A stretch of DNA of 57,591 nt, from assembly GCF_000632225.1 (NCBI RefSeq), contig NZ_JFYV01000020.1, positions 1 through 57,591 on the forward strand, written 5' to 3'. A program made the position numbers and the translations under genes. Shown here in pieces: positions 36,261 to 49,581 of this stretch (positions are counted from its first letter, which is position 1; each line of letters begins with the position of its first letter). This DNA comes from Sphingomonas sp. RIT328. Its GTDB lineage: Bacteria > Pseudomonadota > Alphaproteobacteria > Sphingomonadales > Sphingomonadaceae. Under the pieces are notes generated by a model. That model worked only from the letters and a program-made list of their open reading frames with translations. It was not told the DNA's origin and searched no databases.

Positions 36261-36566
36261 TTACCAGCTCGACTTGGTGAGACCGGGGATCATGCCCTTA
36301 TTGGCCAGATCGCGGAGCATCACACGGGCGAGACGGAACTTGCGGTAATAGGCACGCGGGCGGCCGGTGATCTCGCAACGGTTGCGGATCCGGGTCGGGT
36401 TCGCGTTGCGCGGCAGTTCCGCCATCTTGAGGCGGGCGATCAGCCGCTCGCTCTCGTCGAGGCTCAGGTCATTGGCCATCGCCTTCAGCTTCGCCAGCTT
36501 GGGAGCATATTGCTTCACAAGCTTCTTGCGACGCTCATTCTTGTTGATCGAACTCAGTTTCGCCAT
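36261..36566 (-). CDS. rpsN: 30S ribosomal protein S14 (zinc-free type)
   Basis: The 101-residue product begins [20 protein letters not shown] and has [20 protein letters not shown] and [15 protein letters not shown]. It is the long form without the CxxC pairs of the zinc-binding version, as usual in Proteobacteria. Confidence 0.97.
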   Translation of the reverse strand: MAKLSSINKNERRKKLVKQYAPKLAKLKAMANDLSLDESERLIARLKMAELPRNANPTRIRNRCEITGRPRAYYRKFRLARVMLRDLANKGMIPGLTKSSW

Positions 36567-36607
36567 GGACTTAAGCTCTCTTCCTTACTTCAGGACGGCA
36601 GCGCTGC

Positions 36608-37192
36608 TCACGCAGCCTGCTTCTGCTGCTCAGCCTCGGGCTGAGGGAACGGGAAGCCGAACAGACGCAGCAGCTCGCGCGCCTCGTCGTCGGTCTTCGC
36701 GGTGGTGGTGACGATCACGTCCATGCCGCGCACCTTGTCGATGCGGTCATAGTTGATCTCCGGGAACACGATCTGCTCCTTGATGCCGCAGGCGTAATTG
36801 CCACGGCCGTCGAAGCTCTTCGGGTTGAGGCCACGGAAGTCGCGGACGCGGGGCAGCGCGATCGTGATGAACCGGTCGAGGAATTCGTACATGCGCTCGC
36901 GGCGAAGGGTGACCTTAACGCCGATCGGCATGCCCTCACGCAGCTTGAACTGCGCGATCGACTTCTTCGCCTTGGTGATCACCGGCTTCTGGCCCGCGAT
37001 CAACTCCATCTCGGATGCGGCCTGATCGACGCGCTTCTTGTCCTGGGTCGCCTCGCCGACGCCCATGTTGAGCACGATCTTCTCGATCCGCGGGATCTCG
37101 TTGACGTTCTTGTAGCCGAACTTCTCGACCATCGCCTTGATGATCGTGTCCTCGTAGATGCCCTTCATGCGGGGCTTGTAGGCATCAGCCAT
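36608..37192 (-). CDS. rplE: 50S ribosomal protein L5
   Basis: The 194-residue product shows [20 protein letters not shown], the [17 protein letters not shown] segment and [17 protein letters not shown], typical of L5, which contacts 5S rRNA and the P-site tRNA. The C-terminus has an extra Gln/Ala-rich tail after FGFPFP. Its start overlaps rplX by eight bases. Confidence 0.97.
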   Translation of the reverse strand: MADAYKPRMKGIYEDTIIKAMVEKFGYKNVNEIPRIEKIVLNMGVGEATQDKKRVDQAASEMELIAGQKPVITKAKKSIAQFKLREGMPIGVKVTLRRERMYEFLDRFITIALPRVRDFRGLNPKSFDGRGNYACGIKEQIVFPEINYDRIDKVRGMDVIVTTTAKTDDEARELLRLFGFPFPQPEAEQQKQAA

Positions 37193-37502
37193 CGATCTTG
37201 GCTCCCGTCTTCACGGCCACGCGGACCTTCTTGCCATCCTGCGTCTCGAAACGGACGCGGGTCGGCTTGCCGTCGGCGGTCACGTGCGCGACCTTCGAGA
37301 TGTGCAGCGGCGCCTCGACCTTCTCGAGACCGCCCTGCGGGTTCGCCTGGGTCGGCTTGCGGTGACGGGTCGCGACGTTGACGCCACCCACGATCACCTT
37401 GCCGTCCTTCGGCATCGCCTGGGTGACGGTGCCGGTCTTGCCCTTGTCCTTGCCGGACAGGACGACAACCTGGTCACCCTTCTTGATCTTCGCGGCGGCC
37501 AT
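37185..37502 (-). CDS. rplX: 50S ribosomal protein L24
   Basis: The 105-residue product has the KOW motif [20 protein letters not shown] and [19 protein letters not shown], the L24 pattern. It begins large-subunit assembly near the tunnel exit. It overlaps rplE by eight bases and touches rplN by one. Confidence 0.97.
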   Translation of the reverse strand: MAAAKIKKGDQVVVLSGKDKGKTGTVTQAMPKDGKVIVGGVNVATRHRKPTQANPQGGLEKVEAPLHISKVAHVTADGKPTRVRFETQDGKKVRVAVKTGAKIDG

Positions 37503-37870
37503 TACAGCACCTCGGGAGCGAGAGAGATGATCTTCATGTGCTTCTTGCCGCGCAGCTCGCGCACGACCGGGCCGAAGATACGGGTGCCGATCGGCTCCTC
37601 GTTCTTGTTGACCAGGACGGCGGCGTTGCCGTCGAAGCGGATGGTCGAGCCATCGGCACGGTGGATGTCCTTGGCGGTGCGGACGATGACGGCGCGATGC
37701 ACGTCACCCTTCTTCACCTTGCCGCGGGGCTGTGCTTCCTTGATGCTGACGACGATGATGTCGCCGACGGTGGCGGTACGACGCTTCGAGCCGCCCAGCA
37801 CCTTGATGCACTGCACCCGCTTCGCGCCGCTATTGTCAGCGACGTCGAGATTGGATTGCATCTGGATCAT
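37502..37870 (-). CDS. rplN: 50S ribosomal protein L14
   Basis: The 122-residue product begins [20 protein letters not shown] and ends REKKH-like [18 protein letters not shown], matching L14 along its whole length. It is separated from rpsQ by a 164-base structured spacer, where the spc part of the run begins. Confidence 0.97.
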   Translation of the reverse strand: MIQMQSNLDVADNSGAKRVQCIKVLGGSKRRTATVGDIIVVSIKEAQPRGKVKKGDVHRAVIVRTAKDIHRADGSTIRFDGNAAVLVNKNEEPIGTRIFGPVVRELRGKKHMKIISLAPEVL

Positions 37871-37932
37871 CGATCCATCTTCCTTCTCTACTCATGGGGT
37901 GGATACCGACCCAGCCCCGCCTAAAACAATGA

Positions 37933-38028
37933 CCCCGGCGCAGCGGACTGCACCGGGGGAGCGGCCCTGTAACCACTCCGCTGGCAGGACGCAAGCCCTG
38001 CCCTGTTCATCCGCCGGCCGAAGCCGGC
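37933..38028 (-). other. Hairpins in the rpsQ-rplN spacer, one with a UUCG loop
   Basis: On the minus strand gccggc-ttcg-gccggc (38013-38028) forms a 6-bp stem with the very stable UUCG tetraloop just after the rpsQ stop. A second possible stem pairs ccccgg (37933-37938) with ccgggg (37953-37958). The spacer (37871-38034) holds no coding sequence. There is no T tract, so transcription probably continues into rplN. Confidence 0.55.
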
Positions 38029-38034
38029 AGAGAA

Positions 38035-38307
38035 TTATGCGTCGACGTCGACCCGCTCGGGCGTCGCATGGGTGTTGACCCGATCGACGACCTTCCAGGT
38101 CTTCAGCTTGGAGATCGGTGCGGTCTCTTCGATCCGCACGGTTTCGCCCTGCTTGTACTCGTTCGCCTCGTCATGGGCGTGGTACTTCTTCGAGCGGCGG
38201 ATGATCTTGCCGTAGAGCGGGTGCTTGACCTTGCGCTCCACGTTCACGACCACCGTCTTGTCGCCCTTGTCGGACACGATCAGTCCGGTCAGCACGCGCT
38301 TCGGCAT
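38035..38307 (-). CDS. rpsQ: 30S ribosomal protein S17
   Basis: The 90-residue product begins [20 protein letters not shown] and has [20 protein letters not shown] and [20 protein letters not shown], the S17 pattern. It is the last gene of the S10 part of the run, 10 bases after rpmC. Confidence 0.97.
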   Translation of the reverse strand: MPKRVLTGLIVSDKGDKTVVVNVERKVKHPLYGKIIRRSKKYHAHDEANEYKQGETVRIEETAPISKLKTWKVVDRVNTHATPERVDVDA

Positions 38308-38317
38308 CTGATGTTCC

Positions 38318-38521
38318 TTACTTGGCAGGAGCAGCGCTGGTGCGCTGCGCCTGGAGGGTCTTGATCCGCGCGATGTCGCGACGGACTTCCTTGACGCGGC
38401 TCGGCTTCTCGAGCTGGTTCGTCGCCGCCTGGAAGCGGAGGTTGAACTGCTCGCGCTTCAGCTGGCCGAGGCTCTCGGTCAGCTGGTCGTCGCTCTGGCT
38501 CTGAAAATCAGACTTTGCCAT
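38318..38521 (-). CDS. rpmC: 50S ribosomal protein L29
   Basis: The 67-residue helical product has [20 protein letters not shown] and the conserved [11 protein letters not shown], as in L29, the tunnel-exit protein near the SRP and trigger-factor docking site. It lies two bases after rplP. Confidence 0.96.
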   Translation of the reverse strand: MAKSDFQSQSDDQLTESLGQLKREQFNLRFQAATNQLEKPSRVKEVRRDIARIKTLQAQRTSAAPAK

Positions 38522-38523
38522 GG

Positions 38524-38958
38524 TTACTCGCCTCCGAGGTGGCTGGTGTCACCCAGGCGGGCGACGACCTTGACTTTGATCGGGAGCTTCATCGCGGCGC
38601 GCTCGAACGCCTCCGCGGCGATCTTGCCCTCGACGCCGTCGAGCTCGAACAGGATCCGGCCCGGCTTGACGCGGGCGGCCCAGAACTCAGGGCTGCCCTT
38701 GCCCGAGCCCATGCGGACTTCGGCGGGCTTCGACGAGACCGGCACGTCCGGGAAGATGCGGATCCACAAACGCCCCTGGCGCTTGATGTGACGCGTGATC
38801 GCGCGGCGGGCCGCCTCGATCTGGCGTGCGGTGATCCGGTCCGGCTCCATCGCCTTCAGGCCGTACGACCCGAAGTTGAGGCTGGTGCCGCCCTTGGCGT
38901 CGCCGTGGATACGGCCCTTGAAGGCCTTGCGGAATTTGGTGCGCTTTGGCTGCAACAT
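38524..38958 (-). CDS. rplP: 50S ribosomal protein L16
   Basis: The 144-residue product begins [20 protein letters not shown] and shows [20 protein letters not shown], then [20 protein letters not shown], the L16 loop near the A-site tRNA. Length and order are normal. Confidence 0.97.
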   Translation of the reverse strand: MLQPKRTKFRKAFKGRIHGDAKGGTSLNFGSYGLKAMEPDRITARQIEAARRAITRHIKRQGRLWIRIFPDVPVSSKPAEVRMGSGKGSPEFWAARVKPGRILFELDGVEGKIAAEAFERAAMKLPIKVKVVARLGDTSHLGGE

Positions 38959-38971
38959 GTCGTGTCAGTCC

Positions 38972-39679
38972 TTAACGACGGTCGTCGCGGGCCGGGCGGA
39001 CGCCGGAGGTCTGGGCCTCCATCATCAGCCGGTCCTGCGCCATCGGGTCATGGCCGAGGATCTCGCCCTTGAAGACCCAGACCTTGACGCCGCACACGCC
39101 GTAGGACGTGTGGGCCTGGGCCTCGGCATAATCGATGTTCGCGCGCAGCGTGTGCAGCGGAACGCGACCTTCGCGATAGCTTTCCGAACGCGCGATCTCG
39201 GCGCCGCCGAGACGGCCGCCGCAGGCGACGCGGATGCCGTCGGCACCCAGGCGCATCGCCGACTGCACCGCGCGCTTCATCGCCCGGCGGAACGCGATAC
39301 GGCGCTCCAGCTGGTCGGCGATGCCCTGCGCGACGAGCTTGGCGTCGATCTCGGGCTTGCGGATCTCGACGATGTTCAGCGACACGTCGGACTTGGTCAT
39401 CGCGCCGATCGTCTTGCGCAGCTTCTCGATGTCCGAGCCCTTCTTGCCGATGATGACACCGGGACGGGCGGCGAAGATCGAGATGCGGCACAGCTTGGCC
39501 GGACGCTCGATGACGACCTTGGAGATGGCGGCCTGCGGCAGCGTCTTCATGATGAAGGCGCGGATCTTGAGATCCTCCAGCAGCAGCTGGCCATAGTCAT
39601 GGCCTTCGGCGAACCAGCGGCTGTCCCAGGTGCGGTTGATCTGGAGCCGCATGCCGATCGGGTTGCTCTTGTGACCCAT
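38972..39679 (-). CDS. rpsC: 30S ribosomal protein S3
   Basis: The 235-residue product begins [20 protein letters not shown], has the KH-domain loop [16 protein letters not shown] and the C-terminal [20 protein letters not shown], all S3 hallmarks. It lines the mRNA entry channel. The ATG at 39679 shares a base with the rplV stop (TAATG); the frame continues open upstream but only through rplV. Confidence 0.97.
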   Translation of the reverse strand: MGHKSNPIGMRLQINRTWDSRWFAEGHDYGQLLLEDLKIRAFIMKTLPQAAISKVVIERPAKLCRISIFAARPGVIIGKKGSDIEKLRKTIGAMTKSDVSLNIVEIRKPEIDAKLVAQGIADQLERRIAFRRAMKRAVQSAMRLGADGIRVACGGRLGGAEIARSESYREGRVPLHTLRANIDYAEAQAHTSYGVCGVKVWVFKGEILGHDPMAQDRLMMEAQTSGVRPARDDRR

Positions 39680-40056
39680 TATGCTTCTTCCTGCTCGCGC
39701 ACGACGATGCGCAGACGGCTGAACGGCTTCAGGATGCGGGTGGACTTGCCACGGCCGCGGGTCGCGAAGCGCTTCATGGTGATCGACTTGCCGACCGACG
39801 CCTCGGCGACGACGAGCGCGTCGACGTCGAGGTTGTGGTTGTTCTCGGCGTTGGCGATGGCCGAGGCCAGCACCTTGCGCGCGTCGACCGCCATCGCCTT
39901 GGTCGAGAACTGCAGGATGCTCATCGCATCGCCGACCGGCTTGTTGCGGATCAGCGCCGCGACCAGGTTCAGCTTCTGCGCCGAACCGCGGATCTGCGTC
40001 GCGACCGCGAGCGCTTCCTTCTCGCCGACCTTGCGGGGGGATACAGGCTTGCTCAT
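39679..40056 (-). CDS. rplV: 50S ribosomal protein L22
   Basis: The 125-residue product has [40 protein letters not shown] and the tunnel-lining loop [20 protein letters not shown]. The loop shows no deletion of the kind linked to macrolide resistance in other species. It overlaps rpsS and rpsC by single bases. Confidence 0.97.
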   Translation of the reverse strand: MSKPVSPRKVGEKEALAVATQIRGSAQKLNLVAALIRNKPVGDAMSILQFSTKAMAVDARKVLASAIANAENNHNLDVDALVVAEASVGKSITMKRFATRGRGKSTRILKPFSRLRIVVREQEEA

Positions 40057-40331
40057 CAGCGCTTGCCCTTCTTGTCAGCGGCGTGACCCGGGAAGTAGCG
40101 CGTCGGCGCGAACTCACCCAGCTTCATGCCGACCATCTCTTCGTTGACCGACACCGGCACGAACTTGCGGCCGTTGTAGACGTTGAACGTGAGGCCGACG
40201 AACGACGGCAGGATGGTGGAGCGACGCGACCAGGTCTTGATCGGCGCGCGGCCACCGGCATCCTGCGCAGTTTCCGCCTTCTTCAGAAGGCTCAGTTCGA
40301 CGAACGGGCCCTTCCAGACTGAACGAGCCAT
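40056..40331 (-). CDS. rpsS: 30S ribosomal protein S19
   Basis: The 91-residue product begins [20 protein letters not shown] and has [20 protein letters not shown] and [20 protein letters not shown], the S19 pattern. It begins three bases after rplB. Confidence 0.97.
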   Translation of the reverse strand: MARSVWKGPFVELSLLKKAETAQDAGGRAPIKTWSRRSTILPSFVGLTFNVYNGRKFVPVSVNEEMVGMKLGEFAPTRYFPGHAADKKGKR

Positions 40332-40334
40332 GGT

Positions 40335-41174
40335 TTAGCCCTTCCTCTTGGTCGAATGACGCGACCGGATGATCATCTTGTCGGTCGACTTATTGTGACG
40401 GGTGCGCGCACCCTTGGTCGGCTTGCCCCACGGGGTGACCGGATGACGGCCGCCCGAGGTCCGGCCTTCACCACCGCCGTGCGGATGGTCGACCGGGTTC
40501 TTGGCGACGCCGCGGGTCAGCGGACGCTTGCCCATCCAGCGCGAACGCCCGGCCTTGCCGAGGTTCTGGTTCTGGTTGTCCGGGTTCGACACCGCACCGA
40601 CCGTCGCCATGCACTCGCCACGGATGTAGCGCTGCTCGCCCGAGTTGAGGCGGACGATGACCATGCCGCGGTCACGGCCGACGACCTGCACATAGGTGCC
40701 GGCCGAACGCGCGATCTGACCACCCTTGCCCGGCTTCATCTCCACGTTGTGGACGATGGTGCCGACCGGGACCTGGCCCAGCTCCATGGCGTTGCCCGGC
40801 TTGGTGTCGGTCTTCTTGGCGGCGAGCACCTTGTCGCCCGGCGCGAGCCGCTGCGGCGCGATGATGTAGGCCAGCTCTTCGTCGGCATACTTCACCAGCG
40901 CGATGAACGCGGTGCGGTTGGGGTCATATTCCAGACGCTCGACCGTGCCTTCGACGTCCCACTTGCGACGCTTGAAGTCGACGTAGCGATACTTCTGCTT
41001 GTGACCGCCGGCGATGCCGCGCGAGGTCACATGACCCTTGTTGTTGCGACCACCGGTCTTGCGCTTGCCTTCGGTAAGCGCCTTGACCGGCTTGCCCTTG
41101 TAGAGCGCGGATTTGTCGACGAGGATCAGGCCGCGGCGGGCCGGGCTCGTCGGGTTGTAATGCTTGAGTGCCAT
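40335..41174 (-). CDS. rplB: 50S ribosomal protein L2
   Basis: The 279-residue product has [20 protein letters not shown], the Gly-rich [24 protein letters not shown] segment with the conserved His near the peptidyl-transferase centre ([20 protein letters not shown]), and a basic C-terminus. L2 is needed for subunit joining. Position and length are normal. Confidence 0.97.
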   Translation of the reverse strand: MALKHYNPTSPARRGLILVDKSALYKGKPVKALTEGKRKTGGRNNKGHVTSRGIAGGHKQKYRYVDFKRRKWDVEGTVERLEYDPNRTAFIALVKYADEELAYIIAPQRLAPGDKVLAAKKTDTKPGNAMELGQVPVGTIVHNVEMKPGKGGQIARSAGTYVQVVGRDRGMVIVRLNSGEQRYIRGECMATVGAVSNPDNQNQNLGKAGRSRWMGKRPLTRGVAKNPVDHPHGGGEGRTSGGRHPVTPWGKPTKGARTRHNKSTDKMIIRSRHSTKRKG

Positions 41175-41179
41175 GACCC

Positions 41180-41491
41180 TTAGATCCCCGTCGTCACGTC
41201 GATGGACTGGCCGTCCTTCAGGGTGACAATGGCCTTCTTGATGTCAGAGCGCTGGTAAGGAGCGCCCTTCCACTTCTTGGTCTTGCCCTTCTGGACGATC
41301 GTATTCACGCCGGTCACGGTGACGTCGAAGAGAGCCTCGACGGCCGCCTTGATCTCGGGCTTGGTCGCGTCTCCCGCGACCTTGAACACGACGGCGTTAT
41401 GCTCGGAGAGCAAAGTCGCCTTTTCGGTGATGTGCGGCGCGACGATCACGTCATAGTGACGGTTGTCGACGGCCTTCTGCTGCTTAGCCAT
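41180..41491 (-). CDS. rplW: 50S ribosomal protein L23
   Basis: The 103-residue product has [40 protein letters not shown] and the basic KGKTKKWKG loop, as in L23, the chaperone- and SRP-docking protein at the tunnel exit. It overlaps rplD by eight bases, so the two are probably translationally coupled. Confidence 0.97.
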   Translation of the reverse strand: MAKQQKAVDNRHYDVIVAPHITEKATLLSEHNAVVFKVAGDATKPEIKAAVEALFDVTVTGVNTIVQKGKTKKWKGAPYQRSDIKKAIVTLKDGQSIDVTTGI

Positions 41492-42110
41492 TGAAGCGAG
41501 CCTCCAGCTTCTCGACCGCCGCGCGGGTCAGCACCAGCGTGTCAGCCTTCAGGATGTCGTAGACGTTGGCACCGGCGCTCGGCAGCACGTTGATGCCGTG
41601 CAGGTTGCCCGCGGCGAGCGCGAAGCTCGTCTCGACGGCGTCGCCGTCGATGACCAGCGCCGTCTTGCCGAAGCCGAGCTTGGCGAGATCGCCGACCAGC
41701 GTCTTGGTCTTGTTGTTCTCGACCGCGATGCTGTCCATGACGATCAGCGAGCCGGCCTTGGCATGGCTGCTGAGCGCCATCTTCAGGCCGAGCGCGCGAA
41801 TCTTCTTGTTCAGCGACGGGTTGAAGTCACGGACGCGGGCGCCGTGGGCCTTACCACCGCCGATGAAGACGGGAGCGCGGCGATCGCCGTGACGGGCGGT
41901 ACCGCCGCCCTTCTGGCGACCGAACTTCTTGCCCGACCGGGCGACGTCGGCGCGCTCACGCGTGCCACGGGCCGTCTCGCGGCGCTTCTCGAGCTGCCAG
42001 GTGACCACGCGGTGCAGGATGTCGGCGCGCGGATCGAGGCCGAAGACCTCGTCGTTGAGCTCGACGTCCGCCGCAGCGGTGCCGGCGAAGGATTGAACCT
42101 TGACCTTCAC
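41484..42110 (-). CDS. rplD: 50S ribosomal protein L4
   Basis: The 208-residue product has [20 protein letters not shown], the extended tunnel loop, and [20 protein letters not shown]. In E. coli L4 also represses the S10 operon by binding its leader. The structured spacer before rplC in this window is a possible place for such control. Confidence 0.97.
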   Translation of the reverse strand: MKVKVQSFAGTAAADVELNDEVFGLDPRADILHRVVTWQLEKRRETARGTRERADVARSGKKFGRQKGGGTARHGDRRAPVFIGGGKAHGARVRDFNPSLNKKIRALGLKMALSSHAKAGSLIVMDSIAVENNKTKTLVGDLAKLGFGKTALVIDGDAVETSFALAAGNLHGINVLPSAGANVYDILKADTLVLTRAAVEKLEARFNG

Positions 42111-42112
42111 GT

Positions 42113-42862
42113 TCAGCCCTCCTGGCCGTCGGTAGCTTCCGGCGCGCTCGTCTCTGCGGGCGTGTCGGCTGCGGTGTTGCTGTTGGCAGCCTGCTTCAGG
42201 CTGGCGGGGTACGGAGCGTCGGCATGCGCCTTGACCTTGACCGCGTCCTTGACGAACAGCCAGCCGCCCTTCGATCCGGGCACCGAGCCCTTGACGAAGA
42301 TCAGGCCGCGCTCGACGTCGGTACCGACGATCTCGAGGTTCTGCTGGGTGCGGTTACGGTCGCCCATGTGACCGGCCATCTTCTTGTTCTTGAAGACCTT
42401 GCCCGGATCCTGACGCTGGCCGGTCGAACCGAGCGAGCGGTGCGAGACCGACACGCCGTGCGTCGCGCGCAGACCGGCGAAGTTCCAGCGCTTCATGCCG
42501 CCGGCAAAGCCCTTACCCTGGGTACGACCCTGGATATCGACCAGCTGGCCGGCAACGAAATGCTCGGCCGAGATCTCTGCGCCGACGTCGAGGAGATTGT
42601 CCTCGCTGACGCGGAATTCGGCAACCACCGCCTTGGGCTCGACTTCGGCCTTGCCGAAGTGGCCGCGCTGCGGCTTGGCGACATTCTTGGCCTTGGCGAC
42701 GCCAGCGCCAAGCTGGACGGCGGTGTAGCCATCACGATCCTGTTCGCGACGGGCAATGACCTGCAAGCCTTCGAGCTGCAGGACGGTGACCGGCACGTGG
42801 CGGCCATCATCCTGGAACAGGCGGGTCATACCCATTTTCTTCGCGATCACGCCAGTGCGCAT
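42113..42862 (-). CDS. rplC: 50S ribosomal protein L3
   Basis: The 249-residue product begins [20 protein letters not shown] and has [20 protein letters not shown] and [20 protein letters not shown], the L3 core and its peptidyl-transferase finger. A C-terminal tail of about 30 residues rich in Ala, Thr and Glu ([18 protein letters not shown] end) goes beyond the usual length. The 289-base gap to rpsJ upstream is unusually long. Confidence 0.97.
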   Translation of the reverse strand: MRTGVIAKKMGMTRLFQDDGRHVPVTVLQLEGLQVIARREQDRDGYTAVQLGAGVAKAKNVAKPQRGHFGKAEVEPKAVVAEFRVSEDNLLDVGAEISAEHFVAGQLVDIQGRTQGKGFAGGMKRWNFAGLRATHGVSVSHRSLGSTGQRQDPGKVFKNKKMAGHMGDRNRTQQNLEIVGTDVERGLIFVKGSVPGSKGGWLFVKDAVKVKAHADAPYPASLKQAANSNTAADTPAETSAPEATDGQEG

Positions 42863-42916
42863 GATCCGTCACTCCTCAACAGAGGCACGCCCGGGACCAT
42901 TCCCGTACGTGCGTGT

Positions 42917-43112
42917 GGCGCCTCGCAAAAGGCGCCGCCCAACCCGATTGTATGCACGTCGCCCCGTCCCGGGCTGGTCGTTCCCGTTGCCGGGAACATG
43001 ACGGGAGACGCTGTCCCGGCAACCGAAGCGGCCGGCGGTATCTCGTGTCTGTCAGGTGCTCCGCGCGAGGCGGAGATCCCAAACCGCTGTTTCGCCAGAG
43101 GCGGAAAACAGC
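42917..43112 (-). other. Series of three hairpins in the long rpsJ-rplC spacer
   Basis: Stems seen are ggcgcc at 42917-42922 with 42931-42936 (8-base loop), gttgccggga at 42986-42995 with 43014-43023 (exact 10-bp), and gctgttt plus gcc at 43086-43096 pairing with 43100-43112 with a small bulge. They fill a 289-base spacer with no coding sequence. They could form an mRNA leader for rplC onward. Confidence 0.55.
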
Positions 43113-43151
43113 AAACCCGCGGGACTCACGTCGACCGCGGGATGCGGGCCA

Positions 43152-43460
43152 TTACGCCAGCTTGATCTCGACGTCAACACCGGCGGCGAGGTCGAGCTTC
43201 ATCAGCGCGTCGACCGTCTGCGGGGTCGGCTGGACGATGTCGAGCATACGCTTGTAGGTGCGCACCTCGAACTGCTCGCGCGACTTCTTGTCGATGTGCG
43301 GACCGCGGTTGACGGTGAACTTCTCGATGCGGGTCGGCAGCGGAATCGGGCCGCGGATGAGCGCGCCGGTGCGGCGCGCGGTGTCGGCGATGTCGCCGGT
43401 CGCCTGGTCGAGCACACGATGATCGAACGCCTTGAGGCGAATGCGGATATTGCTGTCCAT
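43152..43460 (-). CDS. rpsJ: 30S ribosomal protein S10
   Basis: The 102-residue product begins [20 protein letters not shown] and has [20 protein letters not shown] and the long loop [20 protein letters not shown], typical of S10 (NusE), which also works in transcription antitermination. It follows tuf across a terminator-bearing gap and is followed by a long spacer before rplC. Confidence 0.97.
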   Translation of the reverse strand: MDSNIRIRLKAFDHRVLDQATGDIADTARRTGALIRGPIPLPTRIEKFTVNRGPHIDKKSREQFEVRTYKRMLDIVQPTPQTVDALMKLDLAAGVDVEIKLA

Positions 43461-43650
43461 GATCCCTACCGATGCGAAGGAGCACGACCCCGGCCGTCTC
43501 CACCGCCGGCTGGGCGGAGGACTCGTGCCGCTGGTGCTGGACCGGCGGGATGAGATCGCCCGGCCCGTTATGACGGATGCCGCGCGACGACGAGAAAGAG
43601 CCGTAACTCAGTAAAACTTGGAGGGCGCGCCTTAAAGGAGCCCTCATAAA

Positions 43651-43691
43651 ATAGCAACGGCCCGACTCTCCTTTTTTGGAGAGCCGGGCCG
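43651..43691 (-). terminator. Terminator after tuf
   Basis: On the minus strand cgggccg-type and ctctcc-type stems (cggcccg at 43658-43664 with 43685-43691; ctctcc at 43666-43671 with 43678-43683) close on a six-base A loop and are followed by an AT-rich stretch (gctattttat). It lies about 40 bases after the tuf stop and should end much of the str-operon transcript before rpsJ. Confidence 0.75.
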
Positions 43692-43730
43692 CTGTTGATC
43701 GTGCCGGCGGCGGACCGCCGGTACGGCGAC

Positions 43731-44924
<1,194 letters not shown>

Positions 44925-45058
44925 TTTCCTACCTTCTGATTCGAATTCGGTGCCGCCGGGGCCACGCGAACGCGGCCCTTTAGCGGGTGTTGATTGGTTA
45001 TGCCAGCCCCTGCCCGCCCGTCGCCCAGTCGAAACAATCGTTTCGCCGGAGCGACCGG

Positions 45059-45152
45059 CACCGGAGCAAATCCGGTGTCGGCGGACGGGATCGGCTGCGG
45101 CGACCTGCCGACAGACCGGTCAGCATTCCGGGGCCAGGTTGCCCTGGCCCCG
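45059..45152 (-). other. Hairpins in the fusA-tuf spacer
   Basis: cggggccagg at 45129-45138 pairs exactly with 45143-45152 across a four-base loop just after the fusA stop. caccgga at 45059-45065 pairs exactly with 45071-45077. Neither is followed by a T tract. They are likely RNA processing or stability elements between fusA and tuf. Confidence 0.5.
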
Positions 45153-45158
45153 TGCGCC

Positions 45159-47255
<2,097 letters not shown>

Positions 47256-47339
47256 GATCGTGGTTTCCTTAGAGATGTGGGGAGCGCAGCTTCCGCCGGC
47301 TCCCCACGATATAGGTCAGAAGGTCGAGGCTTCCAAGCC

Positions 47340-47810
47340 TTACCAGCGGTAGTGGCTGAAGGCGCGGTTGGCTTCGGCCATGCGGTGCGTGTCTTCGCGC
47401 TTCTTCACCGCGTTGCCGCGGTTGTTGGCGGCATCCATCAGCTCGCCCGACAGGCGCGCCGACATGGTGTTCTCGCTGCGCGCACGGGCCGCAGCGATCA
47501 GCCAGCGGATCGCCAGCGCCTGCGCACGCTCGGGACGCACCTCGACGGGGACCTGATAGGTCGCACCGCCGACGCGGCGCGAGCGCACTTCGATGCCCGG
47601 CTTGATGTTGTTCAGCGCGTCGTGGAACACGCCGATCGGCTCGCGCTTGGCGCGGCTTTCGACGGTCTCGAGCGCACCGTAGACGATCAGTTCGGCGACG
47701 GACTTCTTGCCGTCGAGCATGACCGAATTCATGAACTTGGAGAGAACCTCATCCCCGAACTTGGGATCAGGCAGGATGACCCGCTTTTCGGGACGACGAC
47801 GACGTGCCAT
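47340..47810 (-). CDS. rpsG: 30S ribosomal protein S7
   Basis: The 156-residue product has [40 protein letters not shown] and the C-terminal [20 protein letters not shown], all S7 features. S7 starts assembly of the small-subunit head and in E. coli represses the str operon. It lies 60 bases after rpsL. Confidence 0.97.
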   Translation of the reverse strand: MARRRRPEKRVILPDPKFGDEVLSKFMNSVMLDGKKSVAELIVYGALETVESRAKREPIGVFHDALNNIKPGIEVRSRRVGGATYQVPVEVRPERAQALAIRWLIAAARARSENTMSARLSGELMDAANNRGNAVKKREDTHRMAEANRAFSHYRW

Positions 47811-47870
47811 TTCAAAAACCTTTCTAACTTCAGCCTGATGGTCGAGCCCCGAGCAACGGGGCCAACCGGC

Positions 47871-48242
47871 TTACTTCGGACGCTTGGCGCCGTACTTGGA
47901 GCGGGACTGACGGCGATCCTTGACGCCCTGCGTATCGAGCACGCCGCGCAGGACGTGGTAGCGGACGCCGGGAAGATCGCGCACACGGCCGCCGCGGATG
48001 AGCACCACCGAGTGCTCCTGCAGGTTGTGGCCTTCGCCCGGAATATAGCTGATCACTTCGCGGCTGTTGGTCAGGCGGACCTTGGCCACCTTGCGCAGCG
48101 CCGAGTTCGGCTTCTTCGGGGTCGTCGTGTAGACGCGGGTGCAGACGCCGCGCTTCTGCGGGTTCTGCTCCATCGCAGGGACCTTGGATTTGGCCTTCTG
48201 CGGGTCGCGGCCCTTGCGGACCAGCTGGTTGATCGTCGGCAT
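47871..48242 (-). CDS. rpsL: 30S ribosomal protein S12 (Arg88 form)
   Basis: The 123-residue product begins [20 protein letters not shown]. Lys43 is present in [13 protein letters not shown], so that common streptomycin-resistance position is wild type. Residue 88, in [13 protein letters not shown], is arginine (codon CGC, 47979-47981), where E. coli and most bacteria have lysine. Changes of Lys88 to Arg give streptomycin resistance in other species. The ATG at 48242 is the family start; upstream in-frame codons are not conserved-looking. It is the first gene of the str operon, with a good promoter at 48401. Confidence 0.97.
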   Translation of the reverse strand: MPTINQLVRKGRDPQKAKSKVPAMEQNPQKRGVCTRVYTTTPKKPNSALRKVAKVRLTNSREVISYIPGEGHNLQEHSVVLIRGGRVRDLPGVRYHVLRGVLDTQGVKDRRQSRSKYGAKRPK

Positions 48243-48400
48243 GAAGCCTTCACCTCGTATGTGGGTTACTTTGCTGGAGCCATCACAGCACTTCGGAATA
48301 CAAAAAGGGACGGAAGGCGGCGCATGCGCCACCCCGGCCCCACAATGCATCCAGCAATGTTCAAGCATGTCCGTCGGATCGCTCCCACGGACGGGGGCGG

Positions 48401-48429
48401 CCTATACGCGGAGTCGGGGGACGGGTCAA
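48401..48429 (-). promoter_or_regulatory. Sigma-70-type promoter of the str operon (rpsL)
   Basis: On the minus strand TTGACC (48424-48429) and TATAGG (48401-48406) are separated by exactly 17 bases. Transcription would start near 48394, giving a leader of about 150 bases before the rpsL ATG that includes a ggcgcatgcgcc palindrome. No better promoter was seen in this gap. Confidence 0.7.
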
Positions 48430-48453
48430 CGGGGGCGGAACGCGCGCCCGCCG

Positions 48454-49494
48454 TCACCGCTTGGCGAGCGTGGTCAGCAGCAGCTTTTCGAATCGCGCCG
48501 GGTCCTCGACCTGCGGCGAATGGCCGAGGCCGTCGATCGGCACCAGCGTCGCATTCGGCATCTGCGTCACCGCCTGCCGCGCCACCACCGGAATCGCCTC
48601 GAGGAAGCGGCGCAGGTCGGGCGGCGTCTGCGCCCGGCCGAAGGCGGTGCGGTCGAGCGCGCCGATCAGCAGCGTCGTCGGCGCCTTGATCCGGTAGAGT
48701 TCGTGCGCCACCGGCTGCGTCTTGATCATCTCGCTGGTCTTGGCCTGCGCCAGCGCCACCGTGTCGCGCCCCGCCCCCTGATACATGCCGGCGAGCATCC
48801 ACACCCAGCGATCGTAGGCGGGCTTCCACGTACCATGATAATAATTGGCCTGCTGATAGGCCTTGATCGAGGCGTAGCTCGTCTTGCGCTCGCCGGCCCA
48901 CAAGGTGTCGACATCGGCATAGGGCAGCCCCTCCTCCGACCGGTCCTTGAGGCCGAGCGGATTGACCAGCACGAGCCGCTCGACCGCATCGGGGTAGAGG
49001 ATGGCGAAGCGCATCGCGAGCATGCCGCCGAACGAATGGCCGACGATCGCCGCCCGCGGGATACCGCGCGACTCCATCAGCCGGCGGGTAAATGTCGCGA
49101 GCATTTCGAAACTATATTGCGCGGCGCGCGGCTTGGCCGATTTGCAGAAGCCGATCTGATCGGGGATCAGCACGCGATAGCCGGCCTCGGCGAGCGCCCG
49201 CGCGCTGCTCTCCCAGGTCGCGCCGCAGAAATTCTTGCCGTGCAGCAGCACGACGGTGCGGCCGTTGGGCCGCGCCGGGGCGACATCCATGAACGCCATC
49301 GTCGCCGGCTGGCCGACGATATCGACGGTCATCGTCTGCACCGGCCAGGGATAGGTGAAGCGTTCGAGATTCGGTCCCAGATCCGGCGCGGCGACCGGAT
49401 CGGCGGCGGCCGCCGCCCCCGGCGCCCATGCGAGAAGGACGGCCGCCGTCATCGCCCTGATCGTCGCCACGCCGTCTCTCCTTCGCCTCGTCAT
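48454..49494 (-). CDS. Exported alpha/beta hydrolase of unknown substrate
   Basis: The 346-residue product has a signal peptide (AMTAAVLLAWAPGAAAAA) and an alpha/beta hydrolase fold: LLHGKNFCGATW near the oxyanion hole, nucleophile Ser154 in GHSFGG, an acid in LIGALDRTAFG and a His in GLGHSPQVEDP. A cap region lies between the Ser and the acid. It is probably periplasmic and resembles esterases or C-C hydrolases of the MhpC/haloalkane type, but the substrate cannot be told. Starts at 49470 (GTG) or 49452 (ATG) would keep the signal peptide. Its stop lies only 25 bases downstream of the rpsL promoter box, and it is transcribed toward it. Confidence 0.82.
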   Translation of the reverse strand: MTRRRRDGVATIRAMTAAVLLAWAPGAAAAADPVAAPDLGPNLERFTYPWPVQTMTVDIVGQPATMAFMDVAPARPNGRTVVLLHGKNFCGATWESSARALAEAGYRVLIPDQIGFCKSAKPRAAQYSFEMLATFTRRLMESRGIPRAAIVGHSFGGMLAMRFAILYPDAVERLVLVNPLGLKDRSEEGLPYADVDTLWAGERKTSYASIKAYQQANYYHGTWKPAYDRWVWMLAGMYQGAGRDTVALAQAKTSEMIKTQPVAHELYRIKAPTTLLIGALDRTAFGRAQTPPDLRRFLEAIPVVARQAVTQMPNATLVPIDGLGHSPQVEDPARFEKLLLTTLAKR

Positions 49495-49581
49495 GCCCGG
49501 GCGCCATAGGGGGACAGGAAGCGGGCGTCACCTTCGGATCGCCCGCCGCCGCAGCGGCCATCACACCATCGCAAGAGCATC

